A stretch of DNA of 6,923 nt from an uncultured Gammaproteobacteria bacterium (lineage in GTDB: Bacteria; Pseudomonadota; Gammaproteobacteria; SZUA-140), in assembly GCA_945788675.1 (NCBI GenBank), contig CALZMY010000216.1:1-6923 (forward strand). The letters are read 5' to 3'. The notes beneath the pieces are model-generated. The model saw only the letters and a list, made by a program, of their open reading frames with translations. It searched no databases and had not been told where the DNA came from. Position 1 is the stretch's first letter. Each line of letters opens with the position of its first letter. The position numbers were made by a program, and so were the translations under genes. Below are positions 6,633 through 6,923 of the stretch, in pieces.

Positions 6633-6661
6633 AGTATAGCGCTATAACGTCATAGCAACAA
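6633..6661 (-). promoter_or_regulatory. Probable sigma-70 promoter of the toxin-antitoxin operon
   Basis: On the minus strand, TTGTTG (6656-6661) and TATACT (6633-6638) are separated by exactly 17 bp, close to the sigma-70 consensus TTGACA/TATAAT. Transcription would begin about 6625-6628, so the leader would be short and would start very close to the Shine-Dalgarno. This tightness is a weakness of the call. Confidence 0.55.
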
Positions 6662-6672
6662 GATGCTATAGC
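6635..6672. promoter_or_regulatory. Inverted TATAGC/GCTATA sites, probable antitoxin operator
   Basis: TATAGCGCTATA at 6635-6646 is a perfect 12-bp palindrome overlapping the proposed -10 box. A second pair, ATAGC (6652-6656) and GCTAT (6665-6669), is inverted around 8 nt and flanks the -35 box; GCTATAGC at 6665-6672 is itself palindromic. Repeated short half-sites over the promoter are the normal target of RHH antitoxins, so autorepression is inferred. Confidence 0.6.
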
Positions 6673-6687
6673 GATAAGCCGTTAGTT

Positions 6688-6706
6688 ATCCGGTTCACAA
6701 CCGGAT
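6688..6706. repeat. Perfect 8-bp inverted repeat with 3-nt spacer
   Basis: ATCCGGTT and AACCGGAT flank CAC. The site lies about 27 bp upstream of the proposed -35 of the toxin-antitoxin promoter. It could be a hairpin (terminator-like on the plus strand, followed by TTTGTTGTT but not a clean T run), an operator for another regulator, or a relic of a mobile-element end. The sequence does not decide. Confidence 0.6.
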
Positions 6707-6806
6707 TTGTTGTTCGCTGAATTTTATTTCAGAAACTCGTAACAGCATGATATGTCAGCACTAGTAGAGCTACTTAAAGCGGACATAGAAGAGGATGTGG
6801 AGTATT

Positions 6807-6851
6807 AGTTCCCGGTAGCGCACAAGTCACCTTTGCGCCTTGAGTTCCCGG
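6807..6851. repeat. Direct repeat AGTTCCCGG, two copies
   Basis: AGTTCCCGG occurs at 6807-6815 and 6843-6851, 36 bp apart. GCGCA (6818-6822) and TGCGC (6834-6838) between them form a short inverted pair. In one minus-strand frame the two copies both encode Leu-Pro-Gly-Thr. It may be part of a non-coding repeat or a degenerate element end. Confidence 0.4.
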
Positions 6852-6923
6852 CAAAGCTTGCTTCCCGTTGGATGCCTGGTCTGTTTTCTGACAGGTAGAG
6901 GCTAGCAGGGTGTTATCGTAACG

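Larger units (their letters stand above)
6662..6923. other. Accessory non-coding stretch with no recognised gene
   Basis: Apart from the inverted and direct repeats described separately, I see no tRNA, rRNA or known element. An 18-codon plus-strand frame (6752-6808, MSALVELLKADIEEDVEY) has no Shine-Dalgarno. A minus-strand frame is open from the window edge at 6923 down to a stop near 6776 (about 49 codons, with the repeated LPGT), too short and compositionally ordinary to call a gene. It could be the end of a gene beyond the window or a decayed mobile sequence. Confidence 0.5.

Noticed and set aside
6681..6710. Integron attC site near the toxin-antitoxin module
   Set aside because: GTTAGTT occurs at 6681 but does not fit the GTTRRRY core, and no matching RYYYAAC partner or attC-like imperfect arms are present.
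6752..6808. Small 18-codon gene
   Set aside because: No ribosome binding site, very short and not recognised; kept only as part of the description of the non-coding tail.

Overview
The window holds a five-gene plus-strand operon for making one large c-type cytochrome, followed by a small, AT-richer accessory tail with a type II toxin-antitoxin pair on the minus strand. The Gram-negative signal peptides, the envelope-located products, the GC content of about 60% in most of the operon and the style of the DsbA-like protein suggest a proteobacterium, most likely a gammaproteobacterium with chemolithotrophic or extracellular-electron metabolism. That assignment is inference; no taxonomic marker is present.

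Operon (24-6069, all +). First is an exported 890-residue cytochrome with eleven CXXCH heme-attachment motifs. It is followed, with a 19-nt overlap, by a short ResB/CcsB protein, then after 13 nt by CcsA/ResC; together these are the two halves of the System II cytochrome c synthetase. Eight nt later comes a membrane-anchored three-TPR protein. Last, 26 nt further on, is a secreted DsbA-fold protein with a non-standard CQTC active site. The logic is one substrate plus its own tool kit: ResB and CcsA move and attach heme, the TPR protein probably holds or delivers the unfolded apocytochrome, and the thioredoxin-fold protein probably manages the 22 heme-binding cysteines (plus three others). The operon promoter lies upstream of the window, and no convincing terminator is visible after the last gene.

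Tail (6070-6923). After a 57-nt gap a convergent minus-strand pair is found: a ribbon-helix-helix antitoxin (promoter-proximal) overlapping a RelE/ParE-type toxin by 14 nt. It has a strong Shine-Dalgarno, a recognisable -35/-10 pair and a cluster of TATAGC/GCTATA inverted sites over the promoter that look like the autoregulatory operator. Hand counts give about 38% GC at 6181-6300 against about 62% at 1021-1080, which fits a horizontally acquired module. Beyond it, 6662-6923 holds an 8-bp perfect inverted repeat, a direct repeat and an open minus-strand frame running off the edge, but no gene I can name.

The most interesting part is the dedicated cytochrome-assembly operon: a System II synthetase, a TPR protein resembling System I helpers and a redox-variant DsbA, all coupled to one undecaheme cytochrome of unassigned function.
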